A stretch of 64,000 bases of DNA from UBA1231 sp045123185 (GTDB taxonomy: Bacteria > Bacillota_I > Bacilli_A > ML615J-28 > CAG-313). This document shows positions 17,918 through 25,487 of the stretch, one piece after another. The stretch lies in contig JBGVIL010000026.1 of the NCBI GenBank assembly GCA_045123185.1, positions 200,105-264,104 on the forward strand. The letters run 5' to 3'. Within the stretch, counting starts at the first letter, position 1. Each line of letters begins with the position of its first letter. The translations under genes and the position numbers were made by a program. The notes below the pieces were generated by a model. It was given only the letters and a program-made list of their open reading frames with translations, had not been told where the DNA came from and did no database searches.

Positions 17918-19225
17918 ATGAAAAAAGTATTAATATTTATATGCTCATGCTTTTGTCTTCTTACACTTGTAGGATGCCATAGTGTAAGTGAATTATCAAA
18001 AGCAAACGACGAATTAAAAAATGATAATTACACAGTATATTATCAAATCCATAAAAATGTAACTTATGGAAAAAAAGAAGTAATGGATGACAACGTTGAA
18101 TATCTTGTAAAAAACAATGGTAATCAAATGATGCTTTCTACTTGGGATGACGAAGGAGAAAGATACGATACATATACTGAAATTTTAAATAATGAAGTAG
18201 AAGTATTAACTAAAGAAGGTAAGTTATGGTATTATGAAGAAACATTACCACTTGATGAATATCGAGAACCAGAATTCTTACCTGAAGTTGAATTTAATAG
18301 CGATAACTTTAAATATGAAAAAGGATTATGGATTGGTAATACAGAATCAATTACTGAATTATTATCAAAATCTTTAAATGAAAAAGCTTATGAATTTGAT
18401 TCATATGCTGGATTTATTGATGCTGAAATTTCTAGTGTAGTTAATAATTATACTGTTGAACTAAAAGACAATCATCTTTATAAAATTTCTTGTGAATATC
18501 AAGTGTTAGTAACATTTGTTAATGAAAAAGTATTAACTCTTACTGAAACAGTTGTTGCGGAATATTCTGATATTGCATCAACAGTTCTTGTTAGACCTGA
18601 AGTATTTGAATTATCATATGTTGTCGAACCTACTGATAATTATACAGCTCAAATTTTCTATGAAATGAGTATGTTTGTACCAGGTGAAGAAGAAGCTGTT
18701 CCAGGTTTAGGTGCAGAATTCATTATGAAAGTCGATGGAAATTTAATGAATATGTATCCTGAAGGAGAAGAAGATTACTTTATTTATGTTGAACAAAATG
18801 AAGATGAAGTAATTTGCTATGTTAACCAAGATGGTGAATGGTATAAAGAAAGTATTAACTTAGATGAACTTGGTCTTATGACTAATATGACTAATACACC
18901 ATCTATTGAATACACACCAGAAAACTTTAAATATCAAGATGGTTACTGGTATGGTAATCTTGAAGCTATAAATGCTGCTTGTGAAGAATATTTACAAGAA
19001 GTAGAATCAATGTATAAAGAATTAATTTTAGCTAATGAAGGCGAAGCAGAAGTTGAAATTACTGAATACATTATGCAAGTAGAAGACGGTGTATTAACTG
19101 GCGTTACAATGCAAATTTCAATGACATTTAGTCAAGGTGAAAACTCAATGACTCTTATTCAAAATAGTTCAATGATTTTCTCAAATATTGGCTATACTGA
19201 AGTTGAAAAACCAGAAATTAAATAA
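17918..19225 (+). CDS. lipoprotein with two tandem copies of an LppX/LolA-like module
   Basis: A secreted lipoprotein of 435 residues (lipobox TLVGC). The protein has two similar halves. The first contains FKYEKGLWIGNTESI and ends in YSDIASTVLVRP; the second contains FKYQDGYWYGNLEAI and ends in FSNIGYTEVEKP. Each half also carries a strand pair of the type EDGVLTGVTMQISMTF. The same module occurs once in the lipoprotein at 762-1529 and appears degenerate in the two at 48475 and 50853. The function is unknown. The overall pattern recalls LppX/LprG or LolA half-barrels, but this needs a structure prediction. It is monocistronic, with its own promoter and terminator. Confidence 0.75.
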   Translation: MKKVLIFICSCFCLLTLVGCHSVSELSKANDELKNDNYTVYYQIHKNVTYGKKEVMDDNVEYLVKNNGNQMMLSTWDDEGERYDTYTEILNNEVEVLTKEGKLWYYEETLPLDEYREPEFLPEVEFNSDNFKYEKGLWIGNTESITELLSKSLNEKAYEFDSYAGFIDAEISSVVNNYTVELKDNHLYKISCEYQVLVTFVNEKVLTLTETVVAEYSDIASTVLVRPEVFELSYVVEPTDNYTAQIFYEMSMFVPGEEEAVPGLGAEFIMKVDGNLMNMYPEGEEDYFIYVEQNEDEVICYVNQDGEWYKESINLDELGLMTNMTNTPSIEYTPENFKYQDGYWYGNLEAINAACEEYLQEVESMYKELILANEGEAEVEITEYIMQVEDGVLTGVTMQISMTFSQGENSMTLIQNSSMIFSNIGYTEVEKPEIK

Positions 19226-19230
19226 TAAAT

Positions 19231-19262
19231 AAAATACCAAAGTTTAACTTTGGTATTTTTTA
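19231..19262 (+). terminator. Rho-independent terminator
   Basis: Inverted repeat AAATACCAAAGTT / AACTTTGGTATTT with a minimal loop, followed by T-rich sequence. Confidence 0.85.
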
Positions 19263-19296
19263 TTTTAGTTAGTCATAATATTAATTGGTGATTACT

Positions 19297-19905
19297 ATGA
19301 TATATATTACATCGATTTGTTCTGATATGTTAATTGACTATGATAATTATGAATTATTAATAAATGATTTATTAAATAAAATAAAACAAGAAGATAAATT
19401 AATAGTTATTACATCATCATTAAAAAACCAATCATCTTTATTGTTAGAACAAATATTAAAGACAAATATTAATACACCTAATGAATTGATAAACTTAATA
19501 TTATCAAATAAAGAAATTGAGTCTTCTGGATTTTTAGGACTATATTTAAATAAGCAAAAAATAAATTATAAAATACTAACTCCCTATCAAATACCTATAT
19601 TAGTAAATGATGATGAGATTGAATATGTTGAAATTAATAATATATTAAGTTCTCTTTCGAAAACAAAAGTTTTAATTATACCTGGTAATATTGGAATTTC
19701 AAGAAGTCTAGTATCTCAATATTATGGCAGTGAGGGTCCAGAGTATTTAGCGTTTTATATTTATAAAGAATTAAAGAAAAGAAAACTTAAAACATCTTGT
19801 TATATATATAAAAGTGTTGTAAATAACGAATGTTATTTTTCTAATAAAGTAAATGATCTGATAAGTAAAAATAACTTAACTTATACAATTTATGACAATT
19901 TTTAA
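19297..19905 (+). CDS. hypothetical protein, possibly a degenerate aspartokinase-like (amino-acid-kinase fold) protein
   Basis: Not recognised with certainty; 202 residues. The ATG at 19297 is chosen because GGTGAT (19287-19292) lies five bases before it; the in-frame TTG at 19285 has no ribosome site. Faint resemblance to aspartokinases: LIVITSSLKNQ (compare VVSAMG), SSGFLGLYLN (compare the SSALLA segment) and VLIIPGNIGISRS followed by YYGSEGPEYLAFYIY (compare PGF..., GRGGSDxTA). The N-terminal lysine motif and the GRGGSD loop are not intact, so catalysis as a kinase is doubtful. It is cytoplasmic, with no membrane spans, and is very AT-rich compared with its neighbours. Confidence 0.55.
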   Translation: MIYITSICSDMLIDYDNYELLINDLLNKIKQEDKLIVITSSLKNQSSLLLEQILKTNINTPNELINLILSNKEIESSGFLGLYLNKQKINYKILTPYQIPILVNDDEIEYVEINNILSSLSKTKVLIIPGNIGISRSLVSQYYGSEGPEYLAFYIYKELKKRKLKTSCYIYKSVVNNECYFSNKVNDLISKNNLTYTIYDNF

Positions 19906-19980
19906 AATAATTAGTTCATTAGGTTTTTAAAATATACAGATAATTAACTTCCTAATAATATATATTACGAGGTGAAAATA

Positions 19981-20271
19981 ATGACTATTGTTATTGGGCA
20001 TGTAACACCGGAAGAACTTGCTCAATACAAAATAGGTGATTATAAAATAATCACTAAGGTATGTCAATTAGATAGAAAACAAGAATATGAAATATATATT
20101 ATTAATACAAGCATTACAGACTATGGGTTGATACATGATACTGAAATTATTCTTGATGAATTATTTATTACATACAATATTTGTAAATTATTTTATAAGT
20201 TAAATGACCCGACCTATCTTTTAAATTCGAGTCAATTTTATGGTGTTACAGTCTATTCATTAAATGAATAG
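19981..20271 (+). CDS. small hypothetical protein
   Basis: A 96-residue protein of unknown function. ATG at 19981 follows GAGGTG (19969-19974) by six bases; the GTG three codons earlier is inside that ribosome site. The sequence is mixed alpha/beta, without signal peptide, membrane span or recognisable motif. A terminator follows. Confidence 0.55.
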   Translation: MTIVIGHVTPEELAQYKIGDYKIITKVCQLDRKQEYEIYIINTSITDYGLIHDTEIILDELFITYNICKLFYKLNDPTYLLNSSQFYGVTVYSLNE

Positions 20272-20283
20272 GCCCACCTCGTT

Positions 20284-20312
20284 AATTAGCAGTTAATTCT
20301 GCTAATTTTTTT
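20284..20312 (+). terminator. Rho-independent terminator of the 96-residue gene
   Basis: Stem AATTAGCAG / CTGCTAATT with six-base loop, then T run. It converges with the minus-strand terminator at 20318-20348. Confidence 0.85.
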
Positions 20313-20317
20313 ATTAT

Positions 20318-20348
20318 AAAAAAACAGGTGCATGTTTTTTTGCACCTG
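20318..20348 (-). terminator. terminator of the CotY/Z-like gene
   Basis: Stem CAGGTGCA / TGCACCTG (20325-20332 with 20341-20348) followed on the minus strand by seven T. Confidence 0.85.
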
Positions 20349-20370
20349 CTTTGAAAATGATTTATTGTGG

Positions 20371-20401
20371 AAGAGAGTCAAGATTTTACCATGACTCTCT
20401 T
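20371..20401 (-). other. extra 3'-UTR stem-loop of the CotY/Z-like gene
   Basis: A perfect 10-bp stem AAGAGAGTCA / TGACTCTCTT with an 11-base loop, between the stop codon and the terminator. No T run follows, so it is not itself a terminator. It may stabilise the mRNA. Confidence 0.5.
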
Positions 20402-20412
20402 ATTGTAAGTAG

Positions 20413-20808
20413 TTACTGAACGTCACCACAAAGTGTACAATTAATTGAGTCAAAACATTGAATACCACAAATACAACTTACACGAATAGTAATTGTATTA
20501 GGTGTACAAGTTAATGTTTCACCATCAGTAGTTAATAATCTTAAAACTACTGTTTCTTCACCATTAATGTTTTCGACGCGGAAGAAGTTTGCAAGAGTTG
20601 CTCCATCAATTGTTGTTGGAACTTCAAGTCTTCCATTACAAGTATATACCGCAATCGGTTTAGTATTAAACATTGGCGAGAAAATACATGTATTACATGA
20701 ATTTTCATTAATAAGTTGAACAGCTTCTTTTTGCATCTTATCAATACGTTTTAATAAATCTAAAATTGTACCTTTATTTGTTTGAGTTTGAGTAATAACA
20801 CAAGCCAC
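20413..20808 (-). CDS. CotY/CotZ-like spore coat or exosporium protein
   Basis: A cysteine-rich protein of 131 residues (about ten Cys). The pattern follows the CotY/CotZ/ExsY family: an N-terminal helix (LLKRIDKMQKEAV), a C-N-T-C pair, then FFRVENINGEETVVLRLL (compare FFRVE..CATLxLL of CotZ) and a Cys-rich end TIRVSCICGIQCFDSINC (compare CITVDLxCFCAIxCL). CotY and CotZ crosslink into the crust of Bacillus spores. The start is GTG at 20808, five bases after GAGGTG. No other sporulation gene is in the window. If the assignment is right, the organism sporulates or descends from a sporulating line. Confidence 0.62.
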   Translation of the reverse strand: MACVITQTQTNKGTILDLLKRIDKMQKEAVQLINENSCNTCIFSPMFNTKPIAVYTCNGRLEVPTTIDGATLANFFRVENINGEETVVLRLLTTDGETLTCTPNTITIRVSCICGIQCFDSINCTLCGDVQ

Positions 20809-20831
20809 AATAGCACCTCACTTTCACTATT

Positions 20832-20860
20832 ATTATATGAAAGAATAATTATTGTGTAAG
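20832..20860 (-). promoter_or_regulatory. promoter of the CotY/Z-like gene; fits both sigma-A and sigma-K patterns
   Basis: Minus strand: CTTACA (20860-20855), 17 bases, TATAAT (20837-20832). The same bases also give AC-N16-CATATAATA, matching the B. subtilis sigma-K pattern AC-N16-CATAnnnTA. Sequence alone does not decide between them. Confidence 0.5.
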
Positions 20861-20865
20861 GTTTA

Positions 20866-21633
20866 TTACCCAATTATAACTAAGACAATCCCTAAAAGAA
20901 AAGTATATATTCCAAATCCAATAAGACTATTTTTATTAATAATATTGTAAAACCAATTAATACTAAAATATGTCGTAATAAAAGTAATTATAAAACTTAT
21001 TGAATAATAAAGTAAAAGTTCTTTATTTAAATTAATTAAATTAGGCATTGATAAAACTAAACTACCCATACTAACAACTAAATACATTAAAAAAGAAAAA
21101 TCTAGAATGTTCTTTATATTAATACCACTTATTAATCCACAAGTCATAACAGTACCCATTCTACTTATTCCTGGTATTAATGCTACACTTTGAGAAAAAC
21201 CTAAACTTAATGCATTAAAAGCATTTATTTCTTGTACTTTAGATCTATTGATAAAATAACTAGAAATTAATAAAAAAATAGTTGTTATAAGTAGCGAAAT
21301 ACCAATGTAAAAAATTGATAGTGATGTACTTTCAATATAATTTTTAACAAAAAAACCAATAATGATTGTCGGTATTGAAGCAAGAATTATTTTTCCTATT
21401 AATGATATATTTGTAATTGTTTCTTTTAAGTTTAATCTTTTGGTAAACATAAATATTAAAATAGCCAGCATTGAAGAAAAATTTAGAAATATCTCCAAAG
21501 TTAGATCATTACTTTCAATACTTAATAAGTTTTTGGTTATTAACATATGTCCACTACTACTTATTGGTAATGGTTCTGTAAAACCTTGAACTAAACTAAT
21601 AATTACATATTTAATTAATTCTTTCATATTCAT
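20866..21633 (-). CDS. uppP: undecaprenyl-diphosphatase UppP/BacA
   Basis: Membrane phosphatase that converts undecaprenyl diphosphate to the monophosphate for the peptidoglycan cycle and gives bacitracin resistance. About 255 residues with seven or eight hydrophobic spans. The two catalytic regions are seen: QGFTEPLPISSSGH (family form (E/Q)GxxEFLPISSSGH; here PL replaces FL) and IPGISRMGTVMT (family PGxSRSGxT; here Met replaces the second Ser). The start is placed at ATG 21633, five bases after GGTGA, rather than the GTG at 21642 that overlaps it. Its presence argues for a walled cell. Confidence 0.9.
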   Translation of the reverse strand: MNMKELIKYVIISLVQGFTEPLPISSSGHMLITKNLLSIESNDLTLEIFLNFSSMLAILIFMFTKRLNLKETITNISLIGKIILASIPTIIIGFFVKNYIESTSLSIFYIGISLLITTIFLLISSYFINRSKVQEINAFNALSLGFSQSVALIPGISRMGTVMTCGLISGINIKNILDFSFLMYLVVSMGSLVLSMPNLINLNKELLLYYSISFIITFITTYFSINWFYNIINKNSLIGFGIYTFLLGIVLVIIG

Positions 21634-21703
21634 TAATATCACCTAATACAAACTATGAAAGAAAACATAATTTAATGATACAAAAATAGCCCTTTTAATA
21701 TAC

Positions 21704-21732
21704 TTGAAAAAAACTTCAAAAAGTAGTATAAT
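21704..21732 (+). promoter_or_regulatory. sigma-A-like promoter of the EIIB-like-pepV-trmB operon
   Basis: TTGAAA (21704-21709), spacer 17, TATAAT (21727-21732). The next strong signal is the T-box promoter, so this promoter probably serves genes up to 25194. Confidence 0.85.
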
Positions 21733-21761
21733 AATAATGATTAAAGAAAAGAGGTATTTTT

Positions 21762-22130
21762 ATGATATTAGCAATGACATTAGAAGTTTATTTAGCCTTA
21801 GTTGCTGTAGGTGTTTTTATCGCAGCATTATTAGGTGTTGGAATATGGAAATTTATTGTTGTTTGTAAAAAACAAATAAAACGTAACAAGAGATTAAAAG
21901 GGGCTGTTGAACAAAATGATGCGGTATTAATTTTTGGTGGTATCGAAAATATTATTGAGACAAGTCGACAATTAAATCGTATCTTAGTAAAAGTTCATAA
22001 TAAAGCATTAGTTCAATTTGATGTTTTAAAAGCAATGAATATTGGTACACAAATTACTGGTAACATTATCAAATGTTCATCTGAAAAATTAGCTATTGCT
22101 CTTGAAAATGTTAAAAAGTTAGGAATGTAA
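21762..22130 (+). CDS. membrane-anchored PTS EIIB-like protein lacking the phosphorylated cysteine
   Basis: A 122-residue protein with one membrane span at ~8-35 and a basic stretch (KKQIKRNKRLK). Residues ~48-120 follow the glucose-type EIIB fold: GGIENIIETSRQLNRILVKV aligns with the family GGxENIxxxDACITRLRVxV. In that alignment the phospho-accepting Cys is Gln70, while the following Arg73 is kept. It therefore cannot take phosphate in the usual way, and a structural or sensing role is likelier. It overlaps the dipeptidase gene by one base (TAATG). Confidence 0.7.
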   Translation: MILAMTLEVYLALVAVGVFIAALLGVGIWKFIVVCKKQIKRNKRLKGAVEQNDAVLIFGGIENIIETSRQLNRILVKVHNKALVQFDVLKAMNIGTQITGNIIKCSSEKLAIALENVKKLGM

Positions 22131-23494
22131 TGTGTATGATTAATTTTTTAGAATTAGTAAATAAATACAAAGAAGAAGCTATTAAAACTCTTCAAGAATT
22201 AGTTCAAATTAATAGTGTTTTAGATTATGGTACAGTTGGAGAAAATGCACCATTTGGAAAAGGCATAAGTGAAGCATTAAATTATATGTTAAATAAAGCA
22301 TCAAAAGATGGTTTTAAAACATTTAATGATGATGGTTATGTTGGTGTAGTCACAATGGAAGGAAACACTAATGAAAAGATTGGTATCTTAGGTCACTTAG
22401 ATGTAGTCCCAGTTGGTGAAGGATGGACTTATCCGCCATTTTCTGCACAAATTGTTGATGGCAAAATGTATGGTCGTGGAACTATGGATGATAAAGGTCC
22501 AACAATTGCTTCATACATTGCACTTAAAATATTGAAAGAAAATAACATTAAATTAAATAAAACAATTGAATTAATATTAGGTACTGATGAAGAAACTGGT
22601 TGGCGTGGTATTGAACATTATACTAAAAATTATGAACTACCAAGTGTTGGTTTCTCACCGGATGCAGAATTCCCATTAATTCATGGTGAAAAAGGAATTG
22701 TTAGAGTAGTTATGAAAGGTTTACCAACTGAAGGATTTACACTAAAAGGTGGAAATATTTTTAATGCTGTTATTGGTAAAGCCGTAGCGACTACGGATAT
22801 TGATTATAGTGAAGAATTTTATCAGTATTTAAATGAAAATAATTTAACAGGAAATGTTGAAATTAAAAATGGATTATTTGAATATACAATTGTTGGTAAA
22901 AGTGCCCATGCAATGGAACCACATAAAGGTATTAATGCAGGTACACATTTAGCAAACTTCTTAAATCAATTTTATAATCATCCAACACTTAAGTTTATTT
23001 CTAATGCAGTTCATAATGATCATAACATGTTAAAACTAGGTCAAAAAACTACACATAAAATAATGGGAATTATTACTAATAATGTTGGTATAATGGATTT
23101 TAATGAATCAGAATCTAAGTTTACATTTGATATCCGTTACCCAATTGGTTTTAGTTTTGATTATTTTAGTTTAGCACTTCCTAATATCTTAGGAGTATAC
23201 GATATTACTTGTGAATTTGTTGAACACAAAACACCACATTATATTGATATTGAAGATAACCTTGTAAAAACTCTTTACAATGTCTATGTAAAATATACAA
23301 ATGATACTGTCAACAAACCATGTACTATTGGTGGTGGAACATATGCTAGAGCACTTAAACATGGTGTAGCATTCGGAATGGAACTTCCAGGAGAACCAAG
23401 CGTAGTACACCAAGCTGATGAATATTTAGATATCGAGAATTTCTTAAAAGCTATTGCAATTTATGCAGAAGCCATTTATGAATTAGGTAAATAA
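22130..23494 (+). CDS. pepV: M20 family dipeptidase, PepV-like
   Basis: Zinc metallopeptidase of 454 residues that cleaves dipeptides in the cytoplasm. Metal-binding and catalytic motifs: GHLDVVPVGEGW (His and Asp), GRGTMDDKGP (bridging Asp) and GTDEETGWRG (Glu pair). The dimerisation/lid domain is inserted near residues 190-340, and a late His lies in VVHQADE. The length matches PepV. It would digest peptides brought in by the Opp system encoded further on. The start is ATG 22130 in a TAATG overlap with the upstream gene; ATG 22136 is possible. Confidence 0.9.
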   Translation: MCMINFLELVNKYKEEAIKTLQELVQINSVLDYGTVGENAPFGKGISEALNYMLNKASKDGFKTFNDDGYVGVVTMEGNTNEKIGILGHLDVVPVGEGWTYPPFSAQIVDGKMYGRGTMDDKGPTIASYIALKILKENNIKLNKTIELILGTDEETGWRGIEHYTKNYELPSVGFSPDAEFPLIHGEKGIVRVVMKGLPTEGFTLKGGNIFNAVIGKAVATTDIDYSEEFYQYLNENNLTGNVEIKNGLFEYTIVGKSAHAMEPHKGINAGTHLANFLNQFYNHPTLKFISNAVHNDHNMLKLGQKTTHKIMGIITNNVGIMDFNESESKFTFDIRYPIGFSFDYFSLALPNILGVYDITCEFVEHKTPHYIDIEDNLVKTLYNVYVKYTNDTVNKPCTIGGGTYARALKHGVAFGMELPGEPSVVHQADEYLDIENFLKAIAIYAEAIYELGK

Positions 23495-23495
23495 A

Positions 23496-24140
23496 ATGCG
23501 TAGAAGAAATATTAAAAATGCAACAGAAAAACTTAACAAGTTTGATGAAATAATGATTTTTAATCCAAAAGATTATAAAGGAAATATGAGTTCTTTATTT
23601 CCTAATAAACAACCAATTCATTTAGAAATAGGAATGGGTAAAGGAAAGTTTATAATTGGTCTTGCAAAAAAGAACCCTGATATTAATTATATTGGATTTG
23701 AAAAATATGATAGTGTAATTTTACAAGCAGCTACTAAAGCTGAGGAAGAACATCTATCTAATTTAAAAATGATGAGTGCAGACGCAACAAATCTTTTAGA
23801 TTATTTCGAAGTTGGTGAAATCGATAAAATTTATTTAAATTTTAGTGACCCATGGCCAAAATCAAGACATGCTAAAAGAAGATTAACTTCACCTAGCTTT
23901 TTAAAATTGTATGAGGTTGTGACTAAGAACCCAACTGAAATAGAATTTAAAACTGATAATAGAAAACTATTTGAGTATTCTTTAATTACATTCCATGAAT
24001 GTGGTTACAAATTTGAAGAACTATCACTTGATTTACATAAAGATGCTGAAATTGAAAACTTTTCAATTGTGACAACAGAATATGAAGATAAGTTTAGTAG
24101 TATGGGTAATCCAATATATTATATAAAGGTAACAAAATAA
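23496..24140 (+). CDS. trmB: tRNA (guanine-N7)-methyltransferase TrmB
   Basis: Makes m7G46 in tRNA from S-adenosylmethionine. 214 residues. The SAM-binding glycine loop is EIGMGKGKF near residues 44-52. The family signature DPWPKSRHAKRRL follows YLNFS, and TEIEFKTDN comes later. It begins one base after the pepV stop and overlaps the next gene (TAATG), so it is co-translated. Confidence 0.94.
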   Translation: MRRRNIKNATEKLNKFDEIMIFNPKDYKGNMSSLFPNKQPIHLEIGMGKGKFIIGLAKKNPDINYIGFEKYDSVILQAATKAEEEHLSNLKMMSADATNLLDYFEVGEIDKIYLNFSDPWPKSRHAKRRLTSPSFLKLYEVVTKNPTEIEFKTDNRKLFEYSLITFHECGYKFEELSLDLHKDAEIENFSIVTTEYEDKFSSMGNPIYYIKVTK

Positions 24141-24649
24141 TGAAAAAGGTTTATGTTGGATCAACAAATAAAAATAAAGTTCAAGCAGTCAAAAACGTTT
24201 TTGAACCTCATGGATTTGAAGTAATTGGACTTGAAGTTGACTCAGGTGTATCTAATCAACCTAAGAATGACTTAGAGACAATTACGGGTGCTGAAAACAG
24301 GGCTAAAATGTTACCTTCTGATGGTATCCGTATTGGACTTGAAGCAGGCATCGAAATGTTGAAAGATGAGCTATATTTAACTAATTTTGGCGTTTTAATA
24401 ACTGAAGATGGAAAAGTATTACGCGCTGGTGGAACTAGATTAGTTTTACCTGATGAAATTAAAAAAGCAATCTTTGAAGATGGTTTAGAACTAAGTGATG
24501 CGATGGACAAATATTTTAAAGTAAAAAATGCAAAACATAATAATGGTGCAATTGGTTATTTTACAAATGATGTTGTAAAAAGAATAGATATCTTTGATCA
24601 TATTGCGAAATTATTATATGGTAGTTATTTATATCAAGGAGAGAAATAA
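24140..24649 (+). CDS. DUF84 family inosine/xanthosine triphosphatase (YjjX-like)
   Basis: A 169-residue protein of the DUF84/YjjX family, which hydrolyses deaminated purine nucleotides such as ITP and XTP. Seen: VYVGSTNKNKVQAVKNVF at the N-terminus (substrate loop), TITGAENRAK near residue 48, and GLEAGIE (metal/phosphate site). It overlaps both neighbours by one base. Confidence 0.85.
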   Translation: MKKVYVGSTNKNKVQAVKNVFEPHGFEVIGLEVDSGVSNQPKNDLETITGAENRAKMLPSDGIRIGLEAGIEMLKDELYLTNFGVLITEDGKVLRAGGTRLVLPDEIKKAIFEDGLELSDAMDKYFKVKNAKHNNGAIGYFTNDVVKRIDIFDHIAKLLYGSYLYQGEK

Positions 24650-25194
24650 TGAAAGGTTTAATTTTACTTGTTAATGGTTTTGAAGAATCAGAAGCAATTA
24701 TTACAATTGATTTACTAAGACGTGCAAACATTGAAATTGATTTAGTGTCATTAACAAATAGTTTAACTGTAACAAGTAGTGGAAATATAACTGTATCTTG
24801 TGATAAATTATATAGTATTACAAAATTAGAAGACTATAATTTCTTAGTAATTCCAGGTGGAAAAGCTGTATTTAATTATCATTTAGATAGTATAGTAACA
24901 AAAGAAATTGTTGATTACTTTATGAGTAAGAATTTAGTAGTTGCTGCAATATGCGCTGCTCCGATGATTTTAGGAAAATATGGTTATTTAAAAGATAAAC
25001 ACTTTACATGTTTCCCAAGTTGTGAAGAAGATCACTTTGGTGGAATCTATGAACCAGAATATGGAGCAGTCCAAGATGGTAATATTATTACAGGTAAAGC
25101 GTGTGGAACAACGTTTGATTTTGCACAAACAATTATTGAAGTTGTTTTAAACACTGAAACTGCTGATGATGTAATTAATAAAGTTTATTATTAA
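24649..25194 (+). CDS. DJ-1/PfpI family protein
   Basis: 181 residues, cytoplasmic. The nucleophile elbow is AAICAAPMIL with Cys102. The N-terminal acidic residue occurs in NGFEESEAI (residues 9-17), and GKACGTTFDFA near 148-158 completes the fold. The DJ-1 subfamily includes proposed glyoxalases and deglycases; the true substrate is unknown. This is the last gene before the T-box, with no terminator seen after it. Confidence 0.88.
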   Translation: MKGLILLVNGFEESEAIITIDLLRRANIEIDLVSLTNSLTVTSSGNITVSCDKLYSITKLEDYNFLVIPGGKAVFNYHLDSIVTKEIVDYFMSKNLVVAAICAAPMILGKYGYLKDKHFTCFPSCEEDHFGGIYEPEYGAVQDGNIITGKACGTTFDFAQTIIEVVLNTETADDVINKVYY

Positions 25195-25222
25195 TTTTAA
25201 ACAAAAATCTACTATTATTTGA

Positions 25223-25228
25223 TATAAT
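25223..25228 (+). promoter_or_regulatory. -10 element for the pheST T-box transcript
   Basis: TATAAT with no good -35 at 17 bases. The T-box leader begins about ten bases further on. Confidence 0.5.
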
Positions 25229-25249
25229 ATATAAGTAATATAAATAAAG

Positions 25250-25475
25250 CGTTTAAAGAGGAAGAATTATTTAAAGATAATCTAGCCAGGGAAAAAGAAT
25301 TATAAACTGCGAGTTCTTTATAGATTTATAAATAATGTTCACCCTCATAGTGACTCTAATCAAGTCCGTTGCTGGCGTTAACAGATAATGAGTGCACATA
25401 TATGATATATGTGAATTAAGGTGGTAACACGGAAATTATTTCGTCCTTTTTCTTATGGAAGAGGACTTTTTTTAT
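25250..25475 (+). promoter_or_regulatory. T-box riboswitch (Phe) upstream of pheST
   Basis: Leader of ~230 bases with the conserved T-box core at 25415-25432 (AAGGTGGTAACACGG) and a Rho-independent terminator at 25443-25475 (GTCCT / AGGAC plus T run) just before the pheS ribosome site. A plausible specifier triplet TTC (Phe) is at 25314-25316 in GAGTTCTTT. Uncharged tRNA(Phe) should stabilise the antiterminator and switch on pheS and pheT. The specifier choice is inferred from the downstream genes. Confidence 0.92.
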
Positions 25476-25487
25476 TAGGAGGAAAGT

